63,169 bases of DNA from positions 1-63,169 of the forward strand of contig CALBZE010000094.1 of NCBI GenBank assembly GCA_937889645.1. Direction: 5' to 3'. This stretch comes from an uncultured bacterium. GTDB lineage: Bacteria > Gemmatimonadota > Gemmatimonadetes > Longimicrobiales > RSA9. The position numbers and the translations under genes were made by a program. Of the stretch, positions 16,388 to 25,054 are shown in pieces. Every line of letters starts with the position of its first letter. Position 1 is the first letter of the stretch. The notes beneath the pieces were generated by a model. That model was not told the origin of the DNA and searched no databases. It saw only the letters and a list, made by a program, of their open reading frames with translations.

Positions 16388-17731
16388 ATGATCACCCCAG
16401 CGCACGCCACGGATGCAGCACCCCCACGCCCCAAACTCGGATCACCTGCGGCGTCCAGTTACAATCACCACTGCATGATCGGGGATGACCCCGCCGGCGC
16501 CGTCGAGCAGGCGGCCCGTTTCATCTGCCGCGGCATACGACGCGGGCAGCGGGTGGCCTTCGTCGCCGCCGCGGAGTCGCGAGGGGAGGTCGTTCGCGCG
16601 CTCGCGGCTATGGGGATGGACGTGGCCCCACAGGAAACGGCGGGCGCCCTCGTGTTCTCCGATCCTGCCGACCTGACCCCGGCCGAGGGCGGAGCCGATG
16701 CCACCGGCGAGGCGTGTCGGGGATACTTGCGAAGGGTCGGGGGCGGGGCGGCCGGGGGCACGTGTGTGGTCTTCGACCTGGGACCGGTTTCGGGTCTCGC
16801 CGAGAACCGGGACCAGCTCGCCGAGTGGGAGTCGATCCTGGACGCGGCGCTCGGCGATTTCCCGTCGGTCGCGGCGGTGTGCCTGTACGATCGTAGCCGG
16901 ACCGCGGCGGACGAGCTCGATCACGTCCTCCGGTTCCATCCCACGCTCGTGGTCGGCGGGCGGGTCTTCACCAACCCCTTCTTCGAGCCCGACCTGGCGG
17001 ACGCGTCGGCTCGGGTATCATGGAAGCTGCAGCGGATTCGAGGTCTGCCGGCCGAGGACGAGGTCAATCGCATCGTCGCTCACGACCTGCGCGGTCCATT
17101 GCATGCGATCTCCCTGGCGACGCGGATGTTGCGGGAGCAGGTCGTGGGCCCGCGGTACGAGGCGAGGGAGGCGGAGAAGTACATCGACGTGATCCGTCGC
17201 TCGGCGGACTTCATGTCGCGTCTGGTCGACGACCTGCTCGACGTCGCGAAGCTCGAGGCGCGGGAGCTCTCCGTCCAGCCGGTCCCACTCCAGGCCCACG
17301 TGCTCGTCGCCGACGCGCTCGAGGTCTACGGCTCGGTGGCGGCGTCCCGCCTGCAAACCATGTGCGTCGACGTGCCCGTCGATCTGCCCCTCGTCCTGGC
17401 CGACCGCGACCGCGTCCTCCAGGTCTTCTCCAACCTCCTCGGCAACGCGATCAAGTTCACGCCGGAGGGCGGCACGATCCGCGTCTCGGCCGAGTCGTCC
17501 GGCCACGAGGTCGTATTCTCCGTGGCCGACTCCGGCCCCGGGATCGCGCCGGAGGAGATCGGCTTCCTCTTCGACCGCTACTGGCAGGCGACGCATGCGC
17601 GTCGGGCAGGCGCCGGCCTCGGCCTCGCGATAGCCAAGGGGATCGTCGAGGCGCACGGCGGCAGGATCTGGGTCGAGAGCGAGCCCGGCCGCGGCACCAC
17701 CTTCGCCTTCTCGCTCCCCGCGGCGGGCTAA
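16388..17731 (+). CDS. MEDS-domain sensor histidine kinase
   Basis: A 447-aa soluble kinase. Residues about 20-170 resemble the MEDS (DcmR-type sensory) domain: YNHHCMIGDDPAGAVEQAARFI, then RGQRVAFVAAAESRGEVVRAL, then VCLYDRSRTAADEL. The HisKA box has IVAHDLRGPLHAISLATRML with the phospho-accepting His. HATPase motifs follow: N box QVFSNLLGNAIKFTPEGG, G1 DSGPGIAPEE, G2 GAGLGLAIAKGIVEAHGG. ATG 16388 sits behind GGGAGG. No response regulator is adjacent, so the partner is elsewhere. No membrane segment, so it senses something cytoplasmic. Its stop overlaps the convergent aminotransferase by 4 bases. Confidence 0.9.
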   Translation: MITPAHATDAAPPRPKLGSPAASSYNHHCMIGDDPAGAVEQAARFICRGIRRGQRVAFVAAAESRGEVVRALAAMGMDVAPQETAGALVFSDPADLTPAEGGADATGEACRGYLRRVGGGAAGGTCVVFDLGPVSGLAENRDQLAEWESILDAALGDFPSVAAVCLYDRSRTAADELDHVLRFHPTLVVGGRVFTNPFFEPDLADASARVSWKLQRIRGLPAEDEVNRIVAHDLRGPLHAISLATRMLREQVVGPRYEAREAEKYIDVIRRSADFMSRLVDDLLDVAKLEARELSVQPVPLQAHVLVADALEVYGSVAASRLQTMCVDVPVDLPLVLADRDRVLQVFSNLLGNAIKFTPEGGTIRVSAESSGHEVVFSVADSGPGIAPEEIGFLFDRYWQATHARRAGAGLGLAIAKGIVEAHGGRIWVESEPGRGTTFAFSLPAAG

Positions 17732-18933
17732 GCCCGGCCGCTCACCGCATGCGCGGAGTCCAGCGCGGCGCGGGCGGCCTCGACCGCCGCCTCCGGATCC
17801 ACGCGCCGCCCCTCGGCGAGCAGCGCTCGGCCCAGCGCGACGATACAGCGCTCGATGTTCTCCCACCGGCTTCCGTACCCCATCAGCCCGATCCGCCACA
17901 CTTTCCCCGCAAAGTCGCCGAGGCCGGCGCTGATCTCCAGGCCGTGCTCCTCCAGCAGGCGACGCCGCACCCGCGCATCGTCCACGCCCTCGGGGATGAA
18001 GACGGCGTTGAGCTGCGGCGTGCGTTCTCCCTCCGGGACGACGTAGCTCAGCCCGAGCGCCTCGAGCCCCGCGCGTAGCGCGAGGTGGTTCGCGCGATGC
18101 CGCTCCCACGCGTTCTCGATCCCCTCCTCGCGCAGCATGCGGAGCGCCTCGTACAGGCCGTAGATCGCGTTGCTCGGCGCCGTGTGGTGATACGCGCGCC
18201 GACCCGCGCCCGACCAGTACGACATCAGCAGCGAGACGTCCATGAACCAGCTCTGCACCGGCGTCTTCCGCCCGCGCACCTTCTCGAGGGCGCGCTCGCT
18301 CATCGTCATCGGCGCGAGCCCCGGCGGCGCCGCCAGGCACTTCTGCGTGCCCGAGTACACGGCGTCGAGCCCCCAGTCATCCACCTCGACCGGCGAGCCG
18401 CCCAGCGACGTGACCGCGTCCACGATGGTGAGACACTCGTGACGCCGCGCGATCTCCGCCAGCGTCTTCGCGTCCGACAGCGCCCCGGTCGACGTCTCCG
18501 CGTGCACGAACGCCACGATCTTCGCATCCGGGTGGTCGCGCAGCGTCGCCTCGAGACGCTCCGGGTCGACCGCGCGCCCCCAGGGTAGCGCCAGCTCGAC
18601 GACCGTCCCGCCGCACCGCTCCACCATCGATTTCAGGCGGCCGCCGAAGTAGCCGTTCACGCAGACGACAACCTTGTCTCCCGGCTCCACCAGGTTGACC
18701 ACGCAGCTCTCCATCCCGGCGGTCCCCGGCCCCGACACCGGGATCGTCATCGGGTTGGCGGTGCGGAACGCGTATTGGAGCAGCGCCTTGACCTCGTCCA
18801 TCAGCTCGATGAACGCCGGGTCCAGGTGCCCGATCGTCGGCTGCATCAGCGCCCGGCGCACGCGCTCGGGCACGTCGCTCGGGCCGGCGCCCATCAGCGT
18901 CCGGCTCGGGGCGGTGAACGGTCCGTGTTCCAT
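17728..18933 (-). CDS. Alanine-glyoxylate/serine-pyruvate-type class V aminotransferase
   Basis: A 401-aa PLP enzyme, expected to move amino groups between alanine or serine and glyoxylate or pyruvate. The PLP lysine is K198 in AVYSGTQKCLAAPPGLAP. Family marks are LMGAGPSDVPERV at the N-terminus, HAETSTGALSD and VDAVTSLGGSPVEVDDWGLD (the PLP-contacting Asp), and the C-terminal WRIGLMGYGS. Length is normal. It appears to be monocistronic, with an upstream gap of 289 bases to the divergent phosphatase gene. It could feed glycine/serine or photorespiration-like glyoxylate removal. Confidence 0.93.
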   Translation of the reverse strand: MEHGPFTAPSRTLMGAGPSDVPERVRRALMQPTIGHLDPAFIELMDEVKALLQYAFRTANPMTIPVSGPGTAGMESCVVNLVEPGDKVVVCVNGYFGGRLKSMVERCGGTVVELALPWGRAVDPERLEATLRDHPDAKIVAFVHAETSTGALSDAKTLAEIARRHECLTIVDAVTSLGGSPVEVDDWGLDAVYSGTQKCLAAPPGLAPMTMSERALEKVRGRKTPVQSWFMDVSLLMSYWSGAGRRAYHHTAPSNAIYGLYEALRMLREEGIENAWERHRANHLALRAGLEALGLSYVVPEGERTPQLNAVFIPEGVDDARVRRRLLEEHGLEISAGLGDFAGKVWRIGLMGYGSRWENIERCIVALGRALLAEGRRVDPEAAVEAARAALDSAHAVSGRA

Positions 18934-19222
18934 GGTCTTCCTGCTTGCGTGTGGGAGGACTGATCCCGCCGGGCTTCACCCGATCGAGGCGCCCGCGCGG
19001 GTCACCGTAGAATGGCGAAAGTTCTGCCGCGCGCAAGGAAGGGGGCGGCGCCCCGGTGCGTCGCCGGTCACGTGCGCGCCGGGCATCGCCGCCAGCCCCG
19101 GCCGCGTAGCGGGCGCCGGAACCGGCGCCCCGGCTTGACTCCCTCGGCGCCGGGGTCTAGCGTTGTGCGCCCCTGCGCGCCGCCGGGACTCGAGCGGCCG
19201 CACGAACACGGAGAGAGGCGAC

Positions 19223-19699
19223 ATGGCGGAAGGCAGAGAAGATATTCGGAGCGTGGTGCCCGGGCTGGCCAATGCGGCGTGCCCGCTGCCCGAGGTGGTC
19301 ACGGGCGGGCAACCGGCGGAAGCGCACCTCGAGGAATTGGCCCGGCGCGGTTATCGGACGGTCCTCGACCTGCGCGCGCCGGAGGAGCCGAGGCCGTTCG
19401 ACGAGCCCGCGGCGGCGCGTCGGCTCGGTCTCGAGTACCTGAACCTCCCCGTGACCCCGGAGACCCTCACGGACGAGACCTTCAGCCGTTTCCGCGACCT
19501 GATGCGGGATCGGGGTCGTCGTCCGGTCATCGTGCACTGCGGGTCAGGGAACCGGGTGGGCGCCGTCCTGATCCCGTATCTCGTGCTGGACGAGGGGAAG
19601 GGGATGGAGGAGGCCATGGAAACGGCGCTCGAGGTCGGCCTGAGGAGCCAGGAGCTGGCCGAGCGGGCGATGGATTACGTCCAACGGCACCTCGCCTGA
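19223..19699 (+). CDS. Beta-lactamase-hydrolase-like/dual-specificity phosphatase-type protein
   Basis: A 158-aa protein of the DUF442/BLH and protein-tyrosine-phosphatase-like superfamily. The loop is IVHCGSGNRVGA, with C106 and R111. The spacing is CX4R, as in rhodanese-like CxSGxR loops, rather than the CX5R of true tyrosine phosphatases. The first half has ITGGQPAEAHLEELARRGYRTVLDLR, also typical of DUF442. ATG 19223 follows GGAGAGAGG. It may be a sulfurtransferase or phosphatase; activity cannot be decided from sequence alone. It stands alone, convergent to rho. Confidence 0.8.
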   Translation: MAEGREDIRSVVPGLANAACPLPEVVTGGQPAEAHLEELARRGYRTVLDLRAPEEPRPFDEPAAARRLGLEYLNLPVTPETLTDETFSRFRDLMRDRGRRPVIVHCGSGNRVGAVLIPYLVLDEGKGMEEAMETALEVGLRSQELAERAMDYVQRHLA

Positions 19700-19739
19700 A
19701 GCCGACGCCCGACCGCGACGGCCCGGTAAAATCGGGCGC

Positions 19740-19773
19740 CCGGTCGTGCGAGCCACCCGGCACGCACGACCGG
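19740..19773. terminator. Bidirectional hairpin between convergent genes
   Basis: CCGGTCGTGCG and CGCACGACCGG form a perfect 11-base stem with a 12-base loop, between the phosphatase stop and the rho stop. No T run is present. Confidence 0.55.
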
Positions 19774-19775
19774 CG

Positions 19776-20918
19776 TCACGCCCGAGCCAGCAGCCTGCCG
19801 ACGAACTCCTCGTTGGACTCCGTCTGCCGCAACAGGGCGAGGAGCGCATTCATGGCCTCGGCGGCCGACGACCCCGCGAACTCGTTGCGCAGCCGGCTGG
19901 CCGCGGCGAGGGCCTCCTCGGACAGGAGCAATTCCTCGCGCCGCGTCGCGCTCGCGACCAGGTCGATCGCCGGGAAGATCCGACGGTCGGCCAGTTCGCG
20001 GCTCAGCACCAGCTCGCTGTTCCCCGTCCCCTTGAACTCCTCGAAGATCACCTGGTCCATGCGCGAGCCGGTGTCCACGAGCGCCGTCGCTATGATTGTG
20101 AGCGAGCCGCCGCCCTGCTTCGGGTCGACGTTGCGGGCGCTGCCGAGGAAGCGCTTCGGCTTCTCGAGCGAGTTCGCGTCGAGCCCGCCCGAGAGCGTGC
20201 GGCCGCTCCCCGCCTCGACGGCGTTGTAGGCGCGGGCGAGGCGCGTGATGGAGTCCAGGACCAGGACGACGTCCCGGCCGAGCTCGACCTGGCGCCGCGC
20301 GCGCTCGAGCGTGATCTCCGCCACCGCCACGTGCTGGTCCGGCGGGCAGTCGAAGCTCGACGCGACGACCTCGCCGAAGCCGCACGCCTCCATCTCGGTC
20401 ACTTCCTCGGGCCGCTCGTCGATCAGGAGCAGGATCAGCCGGCACTCCGGGTGATTCGTCGCGATCCCCTGCGCCACGTTCTGGAGCACCGTCGTCTTCC
20501 CCGCCTTCGCCGGCGCCACGATCAACGCGCGCTGGCCCTTGCCGAACGGGCAGAACAGATCGATCACCCGGTTCGTGTGATCCGGCTGGCCGCGTCGCCG
20601 GATGTCGCACTCGAGCACGAGCTGCTCCTGCGGGTGCAGCGCGCTGAGCCGGGGGAAGTCCGGGCGACGTCGCATCTCCTCCGGCGCGAGTCCGTTGACC
20701 GCCTCCAGCCGCGCCAACGGCGGGCTCTTCCCCCGGCCGGGCGACCGGCCGACTTCGCCGCTGATCTCGTCGCCCGTGCGCAGGGCGTACTGCTGGATCA
20801 GCTTTTGCGGGACGTAGATGTCGTTGGCGCCGGGCAAGTAGCCCGTCTCCCGGCGTCGGACGAATCCCGCGCCGCCTCCCACGATCTCCAGGACGCCCAG
20901 GTAATTCTCTCCCGTCAC
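19776..20918 (-). CDS. rho: Transcription termination factor Rho (short form)
   Basis: A 380-aa ring helicase that ends transcription in an ATP-dependent way. It begins almost directly with the RNA-binding cold-shock-like domain (GENYLGVLEIVGGGAGFVRR, then NDIYVPQKLIQQYALRTGDEI). It continues with the ATPase: Walker A PAKAGKTT at 136-143, Walker B DVVLVLDSITRLARAYN, R-loop NVDPKQGGGSLT and the arginine finger TGSRMDQVIFEEFKGTGN. Most Rho proteins carry a further helical Rho_N domain of about 45 residues; it is missing here. GTG 20918 with CGGAG upstream is the first available start. The whole-genome Rho count cannot be judged from here. Confidence 0.95.
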   Translation of the reverse strand: MTGENYLGVLEIVGGGAGFVRRRETGYLPGANDIYVPQKLIQQYALRTGDEISGEVGRSPGRGKSPPLARLEAVNGLAPEEMRRRPDFPRLSALHPQEQLVLECDIRRRGQPDHTNRVIDLFCPFGKGQRALIVAPAKAGKTTVLQNVAQGIATNHPECRLILLLIDERPEEVTEMEACGFGEVVASSFDCPPDQHVAVAEITLERARRQVELGRDVVLVLDSITRLARAYNAVEAGSGRTLSGGLDANSLEKPKRFLGSARNVDPKQGGGSLTIIATALVDTGSRMDQVIFEEFKGTGNSELVLSRELADRRIFPAIDLVASATRREELLLSEEALAAASRLRNEFAGSSAAEAMNALLALLRQTESNEEFVGRLLARA

Positions 20919-21378
20919 GCTACACTCCGCTCTCGTTCACTCGTACACGATGTTCCCGCCCGGGGCGGGCTGCCCGGTCGCCCGGGGGAAGGCCACTCTC
21001 GGTGTTCGAAAGGTCTGTTCGACGAACCGGACGGCACACACGAGCCGCGCCAGGGGATGGGTGCGATGGTGGAACGCTTCAACCACCTCGACGCGAACAC
21101 TCCTTGGGCATACCCCACGAGCGCCGACATGGACGCATGCATCGCGCCCGCACGACCCCGGGATCCGTCTCGACCGGGGTCGCATGCGGCGAGTCACGCG
21201 GCGTCGCGTGCACCTATGGCGATTTCTATGCCGCGACCATCACCCGGACTTCGAGTGATTCGGAGATGCGGTGCGCCGATCGGCCGGGGCGCCCCGGAAC
21301 GGCGATCCGGCGGATCCGGTCGCAGGGAAGGATGACGGAAAACAATATGCGACGGTCCCCGGATCCGCCATATCCGCC

Positions 21379-21407
21379 TTGTGATTCGCATGCGTTTGTG
21401 GTAAATT
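21379..21407 (+). promoter_or_regulatory. Sigma-70-type promoter of the DEAD-box helicase
   Basis: TTGTGA (21379-21384) and TAAATT (21402-21407), 17 bases apart, in a locally AT-rich patch. The expected transcript has a leader of about 135 bases, unusually long for this window. Confidence 0.65.
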
Positions 21408-21508
21408 GTAATGTGCGACATGAGGCCGGCGGACCGACGAGAACAGGGACCCGCGCGCAAGGACGCCGCGCCGATCCCGTCGTCGGTCGGTCGGCCTCGA
21501 AGCTTTTC

Positions 21509-21526
21509 CGGGCGCACGTGCGCCCG
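21509..21526 (+). promoter_or_regulatory. Perfect 18-base palindrome in the helicase leader
   Basis: CGGGCGCACGTGCGCCCG is self-complementary over its full length, followed by TTTG, and ends 23 bases before the ATG. In RNA it would form a tight hairpin just upstream of the ribosome site (GAGGAG), so it could be an attenuator or a substrate for helicase autoregulation. Confidence 0.5.
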
Positions 21527-21549
21527 TTTGTCGTAGTTGAGGAGATGAT

Positions 21550-22791
21550 ATGCGATTCGAAGAGCTGACGTCGGCTCCGGCGTTGCTCGCCGGGATCCGC
21601 GATCTGGGCTGGACGGCGCCGACGCCGATCCAGGCCAGGGCGATCCCACCGGCACGCGAGGGACGCGACGTCGTCGGAATCGCCCAGACGGGAACCGGCA
21701 AGACCGGCGCATTCCTGATCCCTGCGCTGGAGAGACAGATCGACCGCGAGGGGCTGTACACGCTGGTGATCTGCCCCACGCGCGAGCTCGCGCAGCAGGT
21801 CGCCGAAGACGCGCGGGCCCTGCTCAGGCACACGGAACTGTGGGTCGGCGAGATCTACGGCGGCGTGCCGATCGGGCCCCAGATCCGCGACCTGCGCGCG
21901 GGCTTCGACGTCGTGGTCGCGACGCCCGGCCGGCTGATCGACCACCTCGAGCGCGGCACGATCGATCTGTCGACGGTCGAGGTGCTCGTCCTGGACGAGG
22001 CCGACCGCATGCTGGACATGGGGTTCCGGCCGCAGATCGAGGCGATTCTCGCCGCTCTGCCCGCGTCGCGCCAGACGATGATGTTCTCGGCGACCATGCC
22101 GCCCGGCGTGCACGCGCTCGCGCTGCGCATCCTGAACGACCCGGTCTGGGTCGAGGCGACGCCGCAGTCGACGGCGTCCGAGCGGGTCGAGCAGATCGTC
22201 TACCCCGTGCGCCCTGACCAGAAGATCCCGCTCCTCCTCGAGCTACTGCGACGGGACGGGATGCAGCAGGTCCTGGTCTTCACCCGCACGAAGATCGGCG
22301 CGGACCTGCTCCGCTCGCGCCTCCAGGCCGCCGGGATCGACGCGACGGTGCTCCACGGCGACCGCGACATGCGCCAGCGCCAGAAGGCGCTCGACGCGTT
22401 CTCCGACGGCAAGGTGCGCGTCCTCGTCGCGACCGACGTGGCGCAGCGAGGGCTCGACATCGAGGGGATCAGCCACGTCGTGAACTTCGACGTGCCGCAG
22501 AACCCCGAGGACTACATCCACCGCATCGGCCGGACGGGCCGCGCGGGCGCGACGGGGATGGCGATCACCTTCCTCACGCCCGCCGAACTCCCCTACATCC
22601 ACGCGATCGAGCGGGTGCTCGGGCAGCCGATCCCGCGCGAGTCGGTGCCGGGTCTCACGGCGAGCTTCTCCGGGACCGGCGCGGCGCCGCGGCCCGCCCT
22701 GCGACTCAACCGCGCGGGCGGCCGGCTGGGCAGCCGCCGCGGCGAGGGGCTCACGCCGGAGCAGTTGAAGGAGCTCCTGAAGGTCGGGTGA
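21550..22791 (+). CDS. DEAD-box ATP-dependent RNA helicase (RhlE-like)
   Basis: A 413-aa two-domain RNA helicase that remodels structured RNA. All core motifs are visible. These are the Q motif (FEEL then TPIQARAIP), motif I AQTGTGKTG, Ia PTRELAQQ, Ib TPGRL, II VLDEADRMLDMG, III SATMP, IV VFTRTK, V ATDVAQRGLDIE and VI HRIGRTGRAG. The C-terminal tail after motif VI is short (about 75 residues) and basic (LRLNRAGGRLGSRRGEG). SD GAGGAG precedes the ATG. The long structured leader suggests cold-shock-type or self-regulated expression. Confidence 0.95.
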   Translation: MRFEELTSAPALLAGIRDLGWTAPTPIQARAIPPAREGRDVVGIAQTGTGKTGAFLIPALERQIDREGLYTLVICPTRELAQQVAEDARALLRHTELWVGEIYGGVPIGPQIRDLRAGFDVVVATPGRLIDHLERGTIDLSTVEVLVLDEADRMLDMGFRPQIEAILAALPASRQTMMFSATMPPGVHALALRILNDPVWVEATPQSTASERVEQIVYPVRPDQKIPLLLELLRRDGMQQVLVFTRTKIGADLLRSRLQAAGIDATVLHGDRDMRQRQKALDAFSDGKVRVLVATDVAQRGLDIEGISHVVNFDVPQNPEDYIHRIGRTGRAGATGMAITFLTPAELPYIHAIERVLGQPIPRESVPGLTASFSGTGAAPRPALRLNRAGGRLGSRRGEGLTPEQLKELLKVG

Positions 22792-22833
22792 GCCGGCCGC
22801 CGGCCCGACAGGCCGCGCGCCGGACCTATACTG

Positions 22834-22849
22834 CAGGGGCGCGCCCCTG
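22834..22849. terminator. Palindrome between convergent helicase and hemolysin III genes
   Basis: CAGGGGCGCGCCCCTG is a perfect 16-base palindrome midway in the 110-base convergent gap. It could act as a weak bidirectional terminator; there is no T run. Confidence 0.4.
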
Positions 22850-22901
22850 AACCGGACGCCGGCCCCGCGAGCCGGGCGTCGGGCCGTGCCCGGCGCCCGC
22901 C

Positions 22902-23564
22902 TCACCGCGGCAGAACCGTCACGTAGACCGCGATGTAGTGGCACGCGCTCCCGCCCAGCACGAACAGGTGCCAGATCGCGTGGTTGAAGCGCGCCCGATC
23001 GTCTCTCACGTAGAACCACACCCCGCCGGTATAGAGTATCCCCCCGGCCAGGAGCCATATCAGCCCCGTGGGGGGAATCGCCGGCAGGAACGGCATGAGC
23101 GTCGCCAACAGCAGCCAGCTCATCCCGAGATAGAGGATCGTCGAAAGCCGCGGATAGCGCCCGACGCAGTGGATCTTGAACACGATCCCCCCAAGCGCCA
23201 ACAGCCACACCGTGGCCAGGAGCAGCGGCGCCGTCGAACTCCGATCCGCGTTGACGAGCAGGAACGGCGTGTACGTCCCCGCGATCAGGAGGAAGATCGC
23301 ACAGTGGTCGACGATGCGGAGGAGGTGCTTGAGCCGCGGCTCGCGGAAGCTGTGGTACAGCGTCGAGGCCGCGTAGAGCCCGACCAGACTGCCGCCGTAC
23401 ACGCCGCACCCGATCAGCTGCCGGGTCGAGCCGTGATCCGCGGCCAGGCTGAGGAGCACGGCCAGGCCGACCAGACTCAGCCCCAGCCCCACGCCGTGCG
23501 TCACGCTGTTGGCGATGTCCTCTGCGATACGTCTGAGGTCTTCACTGTACTCCTTCACTGCCAC
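22902..23564 (-). CDS. Hemolysin III family membrane protein (TrhA/PAQR-like)
   Basis: A 220-aa seven-helix membrane protein. Marks are SVTHGVGLGLSLVGLAVLL, LYAASTLYHSF with the conserved His, IVDHCAIFLLIAGTYTPFLL, and the C-terminal NHAIWHLFVLGGSACHYIAVY. The conserved His, Asp and Ser residues form the metal site of the PAQR/alkaline-ceramidase-like superfamily. Despite the name, haemolysis is not expected; related TrhA proteins affect membrane fluidity balance. It is monocistronic and divergent from the sigma-factor operon. Confidence 0.93.
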   Translation of the reverse strand: MAVKEYSEDLRRIAEDIANSVTHGVGLGLSLVGLAVLLSLAADHGSTRQLIGCGVYGGSLVGLYAASTLYHSFREPRLKHLLRIVDHCAIFLLIAGTYTPFLLVNADRSSTAPLLLATVWLLALGGIVFKIHCVGRYPRLSTILYLGMSWLLLATLMPFLPAIPPTGLIWLLAGGILYTGGVWFYVRDDRARFNHAIWHLFVLGGSACHYIAVYVTVLPR

Positions 23565-23718
23565 GACCAGTCGGCGGCGCCGGTCGCATGCCGTCCGACT
23601 GCCTCACGCGAACTGGACACACCCCATCGCCCCACCCATCCGCCATATGTTTCCTGAAAGTTTCGGACCGCGCCAACGCCGGCGGCCGGCCGGCCGGATC
23701 GACTCACGGCGAGCCGTT

Positions 23719-23745
23719 CCAACCTTTCGGGGTCGAGGGCTGTCC
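23719..23745 (+). promoter_or_regulatory. Possible ECF-type autopromoter of the sigma operon
   Basis: CCAACCT (from 23719) followed 17 bases later by TCC (23743-23745) matches the general ECF layout of an AAC-core -35 element and a TC-core -10 element. It lies 33 bases upstream of the sigma-factor start, where an auto-activated promoter would be expected. Confidence 0.35.
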
Positions 23746-23777
23746 AACCGGCTGAGACCCGACTCGGGACCGGGACT

Positions 23778-24335
23778 GTGACGACCGCGACGAAAGCGCG
23801 AACCGACGAGACGACGGCGGCCGACGCGGCCGACGTGAAGCTGGCGGCGGCGGGTGATACGCGAGCCTTCGAGCGCCTCTACCGGCGCCACGTAGCGCGT
23901 GTCCACTCGCTCGCGCGGCGCATGCTGGGCGGAGCCGCCGATGCGGACGAAGCGACGCAGGAGGTGTTCGTCCGCGCGTGGCGGAAGCTCGACACCTTCC
24001 GGGGCGACTCCGCTTTCGGCACCTGGCTGCACCGGATCGCGATCAACGTGATCCTCGCGCACCGCAAGTCGGCGTCACGACTGGCCGCCCGCATCGCGAC
24101 GGACGAATTCGCCGTCGCGGCGGCGGCCCAGCGCCCGGTCCGAACGGACCTCCGCGTCGACGTCGAGGCGGCGATCGAGATGCTCCCCGATGGCGCGCGC
24201 GAGGTGTTCGTCCTGTACGACGTCGAAGGCTACAGGCACGAGGAGATCGCCCGACGTCTCGGGATCAGCGTCGGGACGTCGAAGTCGCAGCTCCACCGCG
24301 CGCGGATGCTCCTGCGCGGACTGCTGAAGGAGTAG
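23778..24335 (+). CDS. ECF RNA polymerase sigma factor
   Basis: A 185-aa group-4 sigma factor. Region 2 reads AFERLYRRHVARVHSLARRMLG, then ADEATQEVFVRAWRKLDTFRGDSAFGTWLHRIAINV (DEATQEVF core binding, WLHRIAxN -10 recognition). Region 4 reads LPDGAREVFVLYDVEGYRHEEIARRLGISVGTSKSQLHRARM. GTG 23778 is the start. The anti-sigma gene begins 5 bases after the stop, and two DUF4097 genes follow, so this is a classic ECF-ZAS operon, probably for envelope stress. Confidence 0.94.
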   Translation: MTTATKARTDETTAADAADVKLAAAGDTRAFERLYRRHVARVHSLARRMLGGAADADEATQEVFVRAWRKLDTFRGDSAFGTWLHRIAINVILAHRKSASRLAARIATDEFAVAAAAQRPVRTDLRVDVEAAIEMLPDGAREVFVLYDVEGYRHEEIARRLGISVGTSKSQLHRARMLLRGLLKE

Positions 24336-24340
24336 GGGAA

Positions 24341-25039
24341 ATGGATGCGACGCACCCCTGGCAGGATCAGCTGTCCGAGTATCTGGACGGCGAGCTGGGC
24401 GACGCCGAGCGCGCCGCCCTCGAGGCGCACCTCGACGAGTGCGGCGAGTGCCGCGCGACGCTCGAGGAGCTTCGCGCCGTGGTCGCGCTCGCGGGATCGC
24501 TCGAGGACGTTCCGCCGGCGGCCGACCTCTGGCCGGCGATCGCCGAGCGGATCGGCGACGGGACGGACGACGCGACGGTCGTCGACGCGATGGCCTGGCG
24601 CCGCGCCCGCGGCTGGCGCGTCACCCTGTCGATCCCGCAGCTCGCGGCCGCGGCGATCGCGGTGATGCTCCTCTCCGGAGCCACCGTCTGGCTCGCGCTG
24701 TCGCGGGGCGGTGTCGGGCCGGCGACGCCGGTGGCGACGTCGGTCGAGCCGGCCGACGGGCCGGTCTACCTGACCGCCAACGGCTTCGGCCCGGCCTACG
24801 ACCAGGCGGTCGCCGAGCTGCAGCAGATCCTGGAGCAGGGGCGCGGCCGCCTCGATCCGTCCACCGTCGAGGTGCTCGAGACGAACCTCCGCATCATCGA
24901 CCAGGCCATCGAGGAGGCGCGGCTCGCCCTCGAGCGCGACCCGACGAACGTGTATCTCAACCGCTACCTGGCGGACAACATGAACCGCAAGCTCCAGCTC
25001 CTGCGCCGGGCCGGCGAGATCGTCCGCGCCCAGACTTGA
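24341..25039 (+). CDS. Zinc-binding anti-sigma factor, single-pass membrane protein
   Basis: A 232-aa ZAS-type anti-sigma factor. The N-terminal zf-HC2 motif is H30-x3-C34-x2-C37 in LEAHLDECGECRATLEEL, which holds the cognate sigma factor. One membrane helix (LAAAAIAVMLLSGATVWLALS) is around residues 106-126. The extracytoplasmic part carries a long helical segment (YDQAVAELQQILEQG to LALERDPTNVYLNRYLADNM) that ends in RKLQLLRRAGEIVRAQ. The periplasmic half probably receives the stress signal. It is 5 bases downstream of the sigma gene. Confidence 0.9.
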   Translation: MDATHPWQDQLSEYLDGELGDAERAALEAHLDECGECRATLEELRAVVALAGSLEDVPPAADLWPAIAERIGDGTDDATVVDAMAWRRARGWRVTLSIPQLAAAAIAVMLLSGATVWLALSRGGVGPATPVATSVEPADGPVYLTANGFGPAYDQAVAELQQILEQGRGRLDPSTVEVLETNLRIIDQAIEEARLALERDPTNVYLNRYLADNMNRKLQLLRRAGEIVRAQT

Positions 25040-25054
25040 CGTGAGGGTGAAGCC

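Larger units (their letters stand above)
20919..21549. other. Divergent intergenic region between rho and the DEAD-box helicase
   Basis: 631 bases without a convincing gene. It holds a hairpin CGACCCCGG/CCGGGGTCG at 21153-21182 whose flanks are also complementary (GCATGC on both sides), the helicase promoter (21379-21407) and the palindrome at 21509-21526. Short open frames facing rho, one ending at the rho start codon, have no domain match. The length suggests a long, structured leader for one or both genes. Confidence 0.5.

Noticed and set aside
20915..21197. Short open frames upstream of rho, one overlapping the rho start
   Set aside because: Composition and lack of ribosome sites or homologous motifs suggest non-coding leader sequence.
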